Source of the DNA: an uncultured Mycoplasmatota bacterium
GTDB lineage: Bacteria > Bacillota_I > Bacilli_A > RF39 > UBA660
Assembly: GCA_900549325.1 (NCBI GenBank)
Contig: UROI01000026.1
Span: 1 to 12,228 of the forward strand
Reading direction: 5' to 3'
DNA: 12,228 nucleotides
Shown: positions 7,168-12,174 of the stretch, piece after piece
Layout of the letters: the number at the start of each line of letters is the position of its first letter
How positions within the stretch are numbered: the stretch's first letter is position 1
The notes under the pieces: generated by a model
What the model was told of the DNA's origin: nothing
The model's database searches: none
What the model saw: the letters and a program-made list of their open reading frames with translations, nothing else
Made by a program: the position numbers and the translations under genes

Positions 7168-7224
7168 CCAAGAAAGCCAAAGTCTTTCTTGGCAAATTAT
7201 AGCCTACAAGTAGTCTATAATTTG
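7168..7224 (-). repeat. Abutting hairpin pair, copy 2 (AC...GG loop element)
   Basis: Two perfect-stem hairpins abut at 7192/7193. One pairs 7168-7176 with 7184-7192 (9 bp); the other pairs 7193-7202 with 7215-7224 (10 bp). Read on the minus strand, the loops are ACTTTGG and ACTACTTGTAGG, each closed by G before and C after. The unit sits between the divergent promoters of the membrane protein gene (minus) and small RNA copy 1 (plus), and neither hairpin runs into a U tract. The stems share no sequence with the copies at 87-144 and 12114-12173. Confidence 0.75.
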
Positions 7225-7230
7225 TAAATA

Positions 7231-7328
7231 TTATGATTTTTTATTAAAAATAGCATATAATGTATACAGAGAGAGAAAATAACCATAATAAAAATGGTTA
7301 ACACCTATTTTCGTAAGGTGTTCTCCCC
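7231..7328 (+). ncRNA. Small structured RNA, copy 1, with its promoter
   Basis: TATAATG (7256-7262) is preceded at the equivalent place by a poor -35 (TATGAT region, 18-bp spacer). The predicted transcript starts near 7268. It contains hairpin AACCAT/ATGGTT (7281-7286 with 7294-7299) and hairpin AACACCT/AGGTGTT (7300-7306 with 7316-7322). GAGA and TCTC flanks could close a three-way junction. From the -10 to the second hairpin it is about 90% identical to copy 2 at 7537-7603. One difference (A to G at the base of the first hairpin) changes an A-U into a G-U pair, so structure is kept. Downstream, 7317-7348 can form another bulged hairpin with CCACA/TGTGG, but I see no U-tract terminator and no hydrophobic peptide opposite. 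Confidence 0.5.
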
Positions 7329-7513
7329 ACATTGGTTTGTGGAACACTTCCTTAAGAGGCGCTCCATTTTACTTATTTCTTATGATTATAATTGTTTTTA
7401 TTATCTAAGTAAACAATCTTTTATTATCTTTATAAAGTTCTATAACTAAAGATTTTATAAGACCTAAGTGTAAAAAACAATTGGACAATAATATACATTT
7501 TTAACCATATCTA

Positions 7514-7542
7514 TTGCATTTTTTACTAAAATAACATATAAT
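7514..7542 (+). promoter_or_regulatory. Promoter of small RNA copy 2
   Basis: TTGCAT (7514-7519), a 17-bp spacer and TATAAT (7537-7542) on the plus strand place a start near 7549. It points toward the opposing toxin-like peptide gene. Confidence 0.75.
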
Positions 7543-7548
7543 GTATAT

Positions 7549-7648
7549 GTGAAGAGAAAATAGCCATAATAAAAATGGTTAACACCTATTTTCATAAGGT
7601 GTTTCTCTCTATAAAAATATATAGAGCACCCCCTGGGTGCCCTTTTTT
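7549..7648 (+). ncRNA. Small structured RNA, copy 2: candidate type I antitoxin
   Basis: The predicted RNA is about 100 nt. It contains hairpins AGCCAT/ATGGTT (7562-7567 with 7575-7580) and AACACCT/AGGTGTT (7581-7587 with 7597-7603), with AGAGA and TCTCT flanks able to close them into a three-way junction. It ends in a clear terminator, GCACCC-CCT-GGGTGC (7626-7640), then six T. It is transcribed toward, and ends exactly at, the stop codon of a minus-strand hydrophobic mini-gene (7649-7723). A toxin transcript running past its stop would be complementary to the whole RNA. This convergent arrangement matches type I modules such as bsrG/SR4 and txpA/ratA. The antitoxin role is inferred from layout. 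Confidence 0.55.
7626..7648 (+). terminator. Terminator of small RNA copy 2
   Basis: A six-pair GC-rich stem, GCACCC (7626-7631) with GGGTGC (7635-7640), has a three-base loop and is followed by CC and six T. It is by far the most GC-rich hairpin in the window. Confidence 0.8.
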
Positions 7649-7723
7649 CTATCTACGATTGCAACTATCTATTAAAAACAGTACAATTAGAGTAGTCCAT
7701 GCAAAAGCAAGAACTAATTCCAC
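7649..7723 (-). CDS. Candidate type I toxin: 24-aa single-helix hydrophobic peptide
   Basis: The GTG-started frame encodes a 24-residue peptide. It has a short acidic start (MELVLAFAW), a hydrophobic core (TTLIVLFLI) and a polar, basic tail (DSCNRR). AAAGGGGG lies 9 bases before the GTG. Very short peptides with one membrane helix and a charged tail are typical of type I toxins, which damage the membrane when overproduced. A promoter (TTGACT, 16 bp, TATAAT) lies upstream at 7822-7849, and the plus-strand RNA ending at 7648 would be antisense to its 3' region. The frame overlaps the longer ATG frame at 7665-7760, which may be a leader coupling its translation. No known toxin family is recognised with confidence. 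Confidence 0.5.
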   Translation of the reverse strand: MELVLAFAWTTLIVLFLIDSCNRR

Positions 7724-7760
7724 TTACTAAAACCCCCTTTACAGATAGTTTTTTCAGCAT
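7665..7760 (-). CDS. 31-aa Cys-containing small ORF overlapping the toxin-like frame
   Basis: The ATG at 7760 is preceded by the strong site AAAGGGG, 7 bases upstream, and is the first good start on the predicted transcript. The peptide starts MLKKLSVKGVLVSGISSCFC and has three Cys (residues 18, 20 and 26). It is only mildly hydrophobic. It overlaps most of the hydrophobic frame at 7649-7723 in another phase. It could be a leader peptide controlling toxin translation, as Mok does for Hok, or the real product, or neither. I cannot decide from sequence which frame is made. Confidence 0.35.
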   Translation of the reverse strand: MLKKLSVKGVLVSGISSCFCMDYSNCTVFNR

Positions 7761-7821
7761 GGCATCACCCCTTTCTTCTGATAAAATAAAAAAATATCCA
7801 TAGGTACTAATTAAAACCAGT

Positions 7822-7849
7822 ATTATATGCTAGTTTAAGTAATAGTCAA
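7822..7849 (-). promoter_or_regulatory. Promoter of the toxin-like transcript
   Basis: The minus strand reads TTGACT (7844-7849), a 16-bp spacer, then TATAAT (7822-7827). The predicted start is near 7815, leaving about 55 bases of leader before the ATG at 7760. The -35 box overlaps an inverted repeat, ATAGTCA...TGACTAT (7842-7861), which could hold a repressor. Confidence 0.65.
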
Positions 7850-7867
7850 TTAACTGACTATTTTTTT
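7842..7867 (+). terminator. Plus-strand terminator-like hairpin
   Basis: ATAGTCA (7842-7848) pairs with TGACTAT (7855-7861) around ATTAAC, followed by seven T. The only plus-strand transcripts to its left are the two small RNAs, so it would catch read-through. It also overlaps the toxin -35 box on the other strand. Confidence 0.5.
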
Positions 7868-7871
7868 ATAG

Positions 7872-7905
7872 AAAAAAATGATTTATCTTTCGAAATCATT
7901 TTTTT
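7872..7905 (-). terminator. Terminator of the 155-aa uncharacterised gene
   Basis: A 13-bp stem (7872-7884 with 7893-7905) has A and T runs at its base, so it can act on both strands. It overlaps the TGA stop at 7896-7898. Confidence 0.75.
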
Positions 7906-8363
7906 AAGTTTAGAGTTTTATTGCTAGTTTGTTCAAAGTTTAATTTTTGAAGTATTTCTAATTCTTTATTACTAAATCTATATTTATCAACTTGTTCTAT
8001 ATTTTGCATACCATATAATTTTGCTTTTTTTAATACAATTTCACTAAAATCTAATTGAGATAAATACTCGATTAGTTTTCTATTTGTATTTAACATTTTT
8101 CTTAGCGGATAAAACCTTTCATTATTATAACTAACCATTGTATCAAGAGTTATTTCACCCTTTAACTTAAAAACAATCCCATCATAATCAACATATTTAT
8201 TAAACATTTGATGTGTTTCAGAATCTTCAAAATCAAATAATTGTAATTGTTGATTATCAATTGATAATTGTCCTAATGTGTAAGTGAAAAGGACAGTGTC
8301 AACCTTATCAAAGCCAATGCTAAATAATGAACTAACTAATACTTCAGTGCTTATTTTTTCCAT
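7896..8363 (-). CDS. Uncharacterised 155-aa protein
   Basis: I do not recognise this protein. It starts MEKISTEVLVSSLFSIGFDK and has no signal peptide or membrane helix. It reads as a mixed alpha/beta cytosolic protein with an acidic, Gln-rich stretch (LSIDNQQLQLFDFEDSET) and a Lys-rich helical end (FSNKELEILQKL). I chose the ATG at 8363 because GGAGG lies 5 bases before it; an ATG at 8375 would lie inside that site. It has its own promoter and terminator. It sits between the candidate toxin locus and the LysM gene, so it may be accessory cargo. A direct link to the toxin locus is only possible, since separate promoters serve each. Confidence 0.6.
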   Translation of the reverse strand: MEKISTEVLVSSLFSIGFDKVDTVLFTYTLGQLSIDNQQLQLFDFEDSETHQMFNKYVDYDGIVFKLKGEITLDTMVSYNNERFYPLRKMLNTNRKLIEYLSQLDFSEIVLKKAKLYGMQNIEQVDKYRFSNKELEILQKLNFEQTSNKTLNLKK

Positions 8364-8384
8364 ACAAACCTCCATACACTCTAT

Positions 8385-8393
8385 ATTATATCA
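8385..8393 (-). promoter_or_regulatory. Extended -10 promoter of the 155-aa gene
   Basis: The minus strand reads TGATATAAT (8385-8393), a TGnTATAAT extended -10, with only a weak -35 (GTTAAA near 8408-8413). An extended -10 with a poor -35 often goes with activation by a bound regulator. Confidence 0.6.
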
Positions 8394-8416
8394 TTAATTA
8401 TGAAATTTTTAACGAC

Positions 8417-8433
8417 AATTTGTTAAACAAATT
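8417..8433. promoter_or_regulatory. Perfect 17-bp palindrome, candidate operator
   Basis: AATTTGTT-A-AACAAATT (8417-8433) is a perfect dyad. It lies just upstream of the weak -35 of the 155-aa gene's promoter, where a dimeric activator or repressor could bind. Confidence 0.45.
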
Positions 8434-8448
8434 AATATTTAACATAAT

Positions 8449-8473
8449 AAAAACTATAATTTCTTATAGTTTT
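8449..8473 (-). terminator. Terminator of the LysM gene
   Basis: A 10-bp stem, AAAACTATAA (8450-8459) with TTATAGTTTT (8464-8473), closes a four-base loop. On the minus strand it leads into a short T run. It overlaps the TAA at 8472-8474. Confidence 0.65.
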
Positions 8474-8909
8474 AATCTTTATATACAATCAATTGACCCT
8501 CTTTTAAATAAATATTATTGTTTTGACTAAGAAGTTTATTAATATTGCCACCAAGTAATCTATTAACAGAAAGTAAAGTATCATTATCCTTAGTTATATA
8601 ATACTTAACATCTCTCTTAGGTACTAATATAGTCGTATTAGGATAAATATAATCATCTACATTAATGCCATTAAGTAATGCCAATAAATTATAATCAGTA
8701 TTATATCTCCTTGCAATATTATATAAATTATCTCCTTTTTCAATAGTATAAATTTCAAAATACTCATTCATCGTAGGAACAATAATATTACTTCCTACTG
8801 CAAAGTTACTATTTTGATTTAAGTTTTTTAATATCTCTGGTGATACCCCATACCTTTTTGCTAAATTATCCAGCGTATCACCATTTTGTATTTTATAAAT
8901 ACCATACAT
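8472..8909 (-). CDS. Triple LysM protein without signal peptide
   Basis: This 145-aa protein consists almost entirely of three LysM repeats, at about 3-46 (YKIQNGDTLDNLAKRYGVSP), 52-96 (YTIEKGDNLYNIARRYNTDY) and 102-142 (YYITKDNDTLLSVNRLLGG). The first two keep the GDTL/GDNL and A-x-R-Y cores; the third is degenerate. LysM domains bind N-acetylglucosamine chains of peptidoglycan or related glycans. There is no signal peptide, transmembrane helix or enzymatic domain, so it may stay inside the cell, as spore-coat LysM proteins do in spore formers, or leave by another route. The ATG follows GGGAGG. It lies 36 bases after the activase gene and probably shares its transcript. Confidence 0.8.
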   Translation of the reverse strand: MYGIYKIQNGDTLDNLAKRYGVSPEILKNLNQNSNFAVGSNIIVPTMNEYFEIYTIEKGDNLYNIARRYNTDYNLLALLNGINVDDYIYPNTTILVPKRDVKYYITKDNDTLLSVNRLLGGNINKLLSQNNNIYLKEGQLIVYKD

Positions 8910-8945
8910 AATTAAGTCCTCCCATATATAATATGATATCTATAC

Positions 8946-9896
8946 CTATTTGTGAACAAGTTCTCCTTTAGGGCATCTATTCCCCCACGCATCAATTACC
9001 CTTTTATCTCTTAGCACCTCAATTATTTCACAGTTGTTAGAGCAGCCTCTACACTCAGTACCCTTAGTCTCATAAATAATATCCTCAATATCAAAAGAAA
9101 ACTCAATTTCCTTCTGTTTCTTAGATAATATAGCTACTCCTAGAGCACCCATTAAATGGGAATTATTATCTACATAAATCTTCTCCCCAGTAATATCCTC
9201 AAAAGCCTTTACTACCCCAATATTTTTTGATACCCCGCCTTGAAACACAATCGGAGCCACTATCTTTTTACCTTTACCAACATTATTCAAATAATTATTA
9301 ACAATAGCATAGCAAAGACCCGCTATTATATCTTCTTTTCTATGTCCCATTTGTGATTTATGAACCAAATCCGATTCTGCAAAAACAGTACATCTAGCAG
9401 CTATCTTTGTCGGTTTCTTACTAGTAATGGCAATATTACCAAACTCCTCTATTGGAATACCAAGTCTCTTAGCCTGACTAGATAAAAAAGATCCAGTCCC
9501 CGCCGCACATAAAGTATTCATAGCATAATCAGTAACAATACCATTATCAATAAGAATAATTTTAGAATCCTGTCCTCCTATTTCAAATATTGTTCTAACT
9601 TCCGGATAAATACTCATTGTTCCAATAGCATGAGCAGTAATCTCATTCTTAATAACACTAGCCCCAAGTATAGTTCCAATAAGTTTTCTCGCCGATCCTG
9701 TAGTGCCAACTCCAACCACTTTATATTCACTAAGATTAATCTTACTCTTAAGTTCTCTAACTACCCTTTTACTCGCAGTAATAGGACTACCTTCCGTATA
9801 CAAATAAGAACTAGCTAGTATCTTATTATCTTCATCAATAATAACCCCTTTAGTAGATATACTACCAATATCAATACCCAAATAAACCTTCTTCAT
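8946..9896 (-). CDS. Acyl-CoA dehydratase activase (BadF/HgdC-type ATPase)
   Basis: This 316-aa ASKHA-fold ATPase begins with the phosphate-binding GIDIGSISTKGV and has FEIGGQDSK (104-112), GVGTTGSAR (62-70) and a conserved GGVSKN (220-225). Cys130 (TLCAAGTGSF) and Cys169 (AARCTVFAESD) match the two cysteines that hold a [4Fe-4S] cluster between the two subunits of HgdC dimers. Activases use ATP to push an electron into 2-hydroxyacyl-CoA dehydratases or benzoyl-CoA-reductase-like partners. This protein is about 55 residues longer than HgdC. The tail carries four more cysteines (CRGCSNNC at 282-289 and Cys308 in NRCPKG), probably another Fe-S site. No dehydratase gene is in the window. The ATG follows GAGGTG; a TATAAT (9913-9918) upstream could start an internal transcript. 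Confidence 0.88.
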   Translation of the reverse strand: MKKVYLGIDIGSISTKGVIIDEDNKILASSYLYTEGSPITASKRVVRELKSKINLSEYKVVGVGTTGSARKLIGTILGASVIKNEITAHAIGTMSIYPEVRTIFEIGGQDSKIILIDNGIVTDYAMNTLCAAGTGSFLSSQAKRLGIPIEEFGNIAITSKKPTKIAARCTVFAESDLVHKSQMGHRKEDIIAGLCYAIVNNYLNNVGKGKKIVAPIVFQGGVSKNIGVVKAFEDITGEKIYVDNNSHLMGALGVAILSKKQKEIEFSFDIEDIIYETKGTECRGCSNNCEIIEVLRDKRVIDAWGNRCPKGELVHK

Positions 9897-9921
9897 TTTT
9901 CACCTCATTCTAATTATATGA

Positions 9922-9950
9922 AATAAAAAATAAAAAAGATGTCGAATCTT
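9922..9950 (-). terminator. Short terminator after the dCMP deaminase gene
   Basis: AAGAT pairs with ATCTT around a five-base loop (9936-9950). On the minus strand a T-rich run follows. The stem is only 5 bp, so read-through into the activase gene is likely. Confidence 0.5.
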
Positions 9951-10452
9951 ATCTTTCCAACACCTTTATTTTACTTTTATCAAGTTCTAATTTTGAATAA
10001 TTAACATCACACACATCAAGCATTCTCTTCGCTGCCATTACTCCATTACTTCTTGCATACTTATCATCCAAATAAATAATATCTTTTATCCCAACTTGTA
10101 TTACTTCCTTAGCACATTCATTACAAGGAAACAAAGTAACATATAACTTAGCCCCTTCAAAATCCTTTATATTACCCCTATAATTAAGAATAGCATTTCT
10201 CTCAGCATGAACAACATACATATACTTAGTATTAAGTTCATCACCTTCTCTATCCCAAGGAAAGAACTTATCTTCATATCCATTAGGAGTACCATTATAA
10301 CCAACAGATAATATTCTATTATCTGCACTTACTATACAAGCACCAACCTGTGTATTAGGATCCTTGCTTCTTTCAGAAGCCAAAATAGCTACTCCCATAA
10401 AAAACTCGTCCCAAGATAAATAATCTTTTCTTTGCTTATCAATATATTCCAT
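9949..10452 (-). CDS. comEB: dCMP deaminase (ComEB family)
   Basis: This 167-aa zinc enzyme converts dCMP to dUMP, feeding thymidylate synthesis. It shows the cytidine/deoxycytidylate deaminase motifs: His82-Ala-Glu84 (VVHAERNAIL), with the catalytic Glu, and Pro109-Cys110-x-x-Cys113 (FPCNEC), the zinc ligands. The N-terminal NTQVGACIVSADNRILSVGYNGTP is typical of the family. Length is normal. The ATG follows GGAGG at 7 bases. Its promoter is the extended -10 TGGTAAAAT on the minus strand (10472-10480). It is the first gene of a possible deaminase-activase-LysM transcript. The symbol reflects family similarity, not a shown competence role. Confidence 0.92.
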   Translation of the reverse strand: MEYIDKQRKDYLSWDEFFMGVAILASERSKDPNTQVGACIVSADNRILSVGYNGTPNGYEDKFFPWDREGDELNTKYMYVVHAERNAILNYRGNIKDFEGAKLYVTLFPCNECAKEVIQVGIKDIIYLDDKYARSNGVMAAKRMLDVCDVNYSKLELDKSKIKVLER

Positions 10453-10471
10453 AATAACCTCCAGTAGATAT

Positions 10472-10480
10472 ATTTTACCA
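10472..10480 (-). promoter_or_regulatory. Extended -10 promoter of the dCMP deaminase gene
   Basis: The minus strand reads TGGTAAAAT (10472-10480), an extended -10 with a weak -35 (TAGATT). The ATG is 20 bases downstream of the box. Confidence 0.55.
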
Positions 10481-10494
10481 AATTAAAGAGAAAA

Positions 10495-10513
10495 AATCTA
10501 CATAATATAGATT
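10495..10513. promoter_or_regulatory. Inverted repeat between divergent promoters
   Basis: AATCTA (10495-10500) and TAGATT (10508-10513) form a dyad around a 7-base spacer. It lies between the divergent deaminase and CPBP promoters and could be an operator shared by both. Confidence 0.35.
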
Positions 10514-10527
10514 AATTCAAAAATAAT

Positions 10528-10536
10528 TGTTATAAT
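10528..10536 (+). promoter_or_regulatory. Extended -10 element of the CPBP-metallophosphoesterase operon
   Basis: TGTTATAAT (10528-10536) is an extended -10. A start about 7 bases on would leave a leader of only about 16 bases, cutting into the ribosome binding site (AAGAAGGTGAT, 10541-10551). The real start may therefore lie elsewhere. Confidence 0.4.
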
Positions 10537-10558
10537 ATAGAAGAAGGTGATAATAAAA

Positions 10559-11239
10559 ATGAAACAGAAATTATTAAACATATTAAAAAGTACTGGAGTA
10601 CTAATATTAATGCTCCTATGGCCATCAGTAATATTTATTATATTCAATGTAGATATAAATAATATAACTAGTAAAGATTATGTAATCTATTATACTATAT
10701 CAAGTTTAACATTAAGTATAATATTAATTACAATATATAGAAAAGATTTCTTTAAAGATTTAAAATCCTATTTCAAAAACTTTAAAAAGAACTTTGAAAC
10801 ATCATTTAAATATTGGCTAGCAGGTCTTGCAGTAATGTACATAAGTAATCTATTCATAACCTTTGTTCTAAACAAACAATTAGCGGGTAATGAAGAAACA
10901 GTAAGAAACTATTTAGTAACATTACCACTACTTATGACATTTGATGCCGCTATATGTGCTCCAATTAACGAAGAATTAACATTTCGAAAAAGTTTTAAAG
11001 AAATATTTCCAAGTAAATGGGTGTTTGTTATCATGAGTGGCTTAATATTTGGTTTATTACATGTTGCTAGTTATATAGAAACATTTAGTGATATCATATA
11101 TTTAATACCATATTCAGCCTTAGGTATAGCCTTTGCCCTATTATATTATAAGACAGATAATATCTTCTCATCAATTACTATGCATAGTATCCATAATCTC
11201 CTAGCTACCATACTAGTCCTATTAGGAGCATCATTATGA
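10559..11239 (+). CDS. CPBP-family intramembrane metalloprotease (Abi/CAAX-like)
   Basis: This 226-aa multi-pass membrane protein has all three CPBP motifs: Glu138-Glu139-x-x-x-Arg143 (NEELTFRKSF), Phe164-x-x-x-His168 (FGLLHV) and His209-x-x-x-Asn213 (HSIHN). Family members are glutamate proteases of the Rce1/CAAX type. In Bacillota many are linked to bacteriocin maturation or immunity. Hydrophobic segments lie at about 11-30, 41-60, 85-105, 118-133, 152-170, 180-197 and 203-224. I chose the ATG at 10559 because AAGAAGGTGAT ends 7 bases before it; a GTG at 10547 falls inside that site. It overlaps the metallophosphoesterase gene by 4 bases (ATGA). A role in resistance to the peptides encoded 7 kb away is conceivable but unsupported by position. 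Confidence 0.85.
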   Translation: MKQKLLNILKSTGVLILMLLWPSVIFIIFNVDINNITSKDYVIYYTISSLTLSIILITIYRKDFFKDLKSYFKNFKKNFETSFKYWLAGLAVMYISNLFITFVLNKQLAGNEETVRNYLVTLPLLMTFDAAICAPINEELTFRKSFKEIFPSKWVFVIMSGLIFGLLHVASYIETFSDIIYLIPYSALGIAFALLYYKTDNIFSSITMHSIHNLLATILVLLGASL

Positions 11240-12075
11240 AAAAGCTAATAAGATTCTTATTAATAATAATATTAATACTATCATTACTCATAATATATGC
11301 TAGATATGGAGGTACAAGAGGATTAATAACCAAAGAATACCCAATTGAAACCACTATTGATGATAGTTTTGATGGACTAAAAATAGTTCACTTTAGTGAT
11401 TTACATTATCTTAGAATAACAAATAAAGAAACTACTCAAAGTATAATAGAAGAAATAAATCTATTAAATCCTGATATTGTAGTATTTACTGGAGATTTAA
11501 TAGATAAAGACTATAAACCTAATGATAAAGATATAAGTAATTTAAAAGAATTACTTACTAGTATTAAAAGTAAATATGGTAAATACTCCGTACTAGGAGA
11601 ACATGATATTAAAGTAGAAGATACTATTAAAGATATATATATAAGTAGTAACTTTACTCTATTAGATAATAGTTATGATATAATATATGGAAATAATAAT
11701 AACAAACTATTCATAGGAGGACTAAGTAATAATCCCGATATAGATAAAGTAATGAATTACTTTACTGATAGTGAAGATATAAATTATAAAATAATACTAG
11801 TACATGAACCAGATTATATAGATACAATAACTTCTAAATATAACAACATAAACCTAGTATTAGCAGGACATTCTCATAATGGACAAATAAATATACCATA
11901 TATAAAGAAACTATTACTACCTGAAGGTAGTAAAAAATACTATAATAATTATTATAAAGTAAATAATACCAATCTCTATATTTCTAGTGGATTAGGAGAA
12001 TCAAAGATAAACTTTAGATTATTTAATAAACCATCCATAAACTTTTATAGAATAAATAAAATAGGAACTAAGTAA
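11236..12075 (+). CDS. Membrane-anchored metallophosphoesterase (YkuE/calcineurin-like) with altered metal motif
   Basis: This 279-aa protein has an N-terminal signal anchor (about 4-22) and a calcineurin-like phosphoesterase domain probably outside the membrane. Metal and active-site residues are Asp55-x-His57 (HFSDLHY), Asp87 (FTGDLID), His190 (LVHEPD), and His212 and His214 (AGHSHNGQ). The family's GNHD motif reads GEHD (121-124), so the usual metal-bridging Asn is a Glu at position 122. The rest is intact, so activity may persist with changed metal preference. Relatives such as YkuE act on phosphodiesters or lipids at the cell envelope. The gene shares an ATGA overlap with the CPBP gene and its stop lies inside its own terminator. 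Confidence 0.85.
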   Translation: MKKLIRFLLIIILILSLLIIYARYGGTRGLITKEYPIETTIDDSFDGLKIVHFSDLHYLRITNKETTQSIIEEINLLNPDIVVFTGDLIDKDYKPNDKDISNLKELLTSIKSKYGKYSVLGEHDIKVEDTIKDIYISSNFTLLDNSYDIIYGNNNNKLFIGGLSNNPDIDKVMNYFTDSEDINYKIILVHEPDYIDTITSKYNNINLVLAGHSHNGQINIPYIKKLLLPEGSKKYYNNYYKVNNTNLYISSGLGESKINFRLFNKPSINFYRINKIGTK

Positions 12076-12100
12076 TTAAACTAGCTCCTATTTATTTTTA
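12060..12100 (+). terminator. Terminator of the CPBP-metallophosphoesterase operon
   Basis: AATAGGA (12060-12066) pairs with TCCTATT (12086-12092). After one A-C mismatch, CTA pairs with TAG. The T-rich run TTTATTTTTAT follows. It starts inside the last codons of the gene. Confidence 0.75.
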
Positions 12101-12113
12101 TACCAAATATTTT

Positions 12114-12173
12114 CATAAGTGAGACCTTAGGCTCACTTATGCCTCTTAAGACTTATTTATAAGGCTTAAGAGG
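12114..12173 (+). repeat. Abutting hairpin pair, copy 3 (AC...GG loop element)
   Basis: CATAAGTGAG/CTCACTTATG (12114-12123 with 12132-12141, 10 bp, loop ACCTTAGG) abuts CCTCTTAAG/CTTAAGAGG (12142-12150 with 12165-12173, 9 bp, loop ACTTATTTATAAGG). It lies between a plus-strand operon that already has its own terminator and the 3' end of a minus-strand gene. No U tract follows on the plus strand. Confidence 0.75.
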
Positions 12174-12174
12174 A

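Noticed and set aside
7350..7500. Second toxin-like peptide opposite small RNA copy 1
   Set aside because: All minus-strand frames are short and interrupted. None gives a hydrophobic helix behind a ribosome binding site.
7294..7730. Two 51-codon plus-strand frames (7294-7449 and 7575-7730), both starting MVNTYF.KVF inside the duplicated RNA
   Set aside because: The shared start comes from the conserved hairpins. The frames diverge completely after ten codons, there is no ribosome binding site, and the second runs through the terminator and opposite the toxin-like gene. Equal length looks like chance, though it is worth remembering.
9630..9818. 62-codon plus-strand open frame
   Set aside because: It lies antisense inside the well-supported activase gene, has a low-complexity Ser/Asn/Arg-rich product and no ribosome binding site. 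It is a shadow frame.
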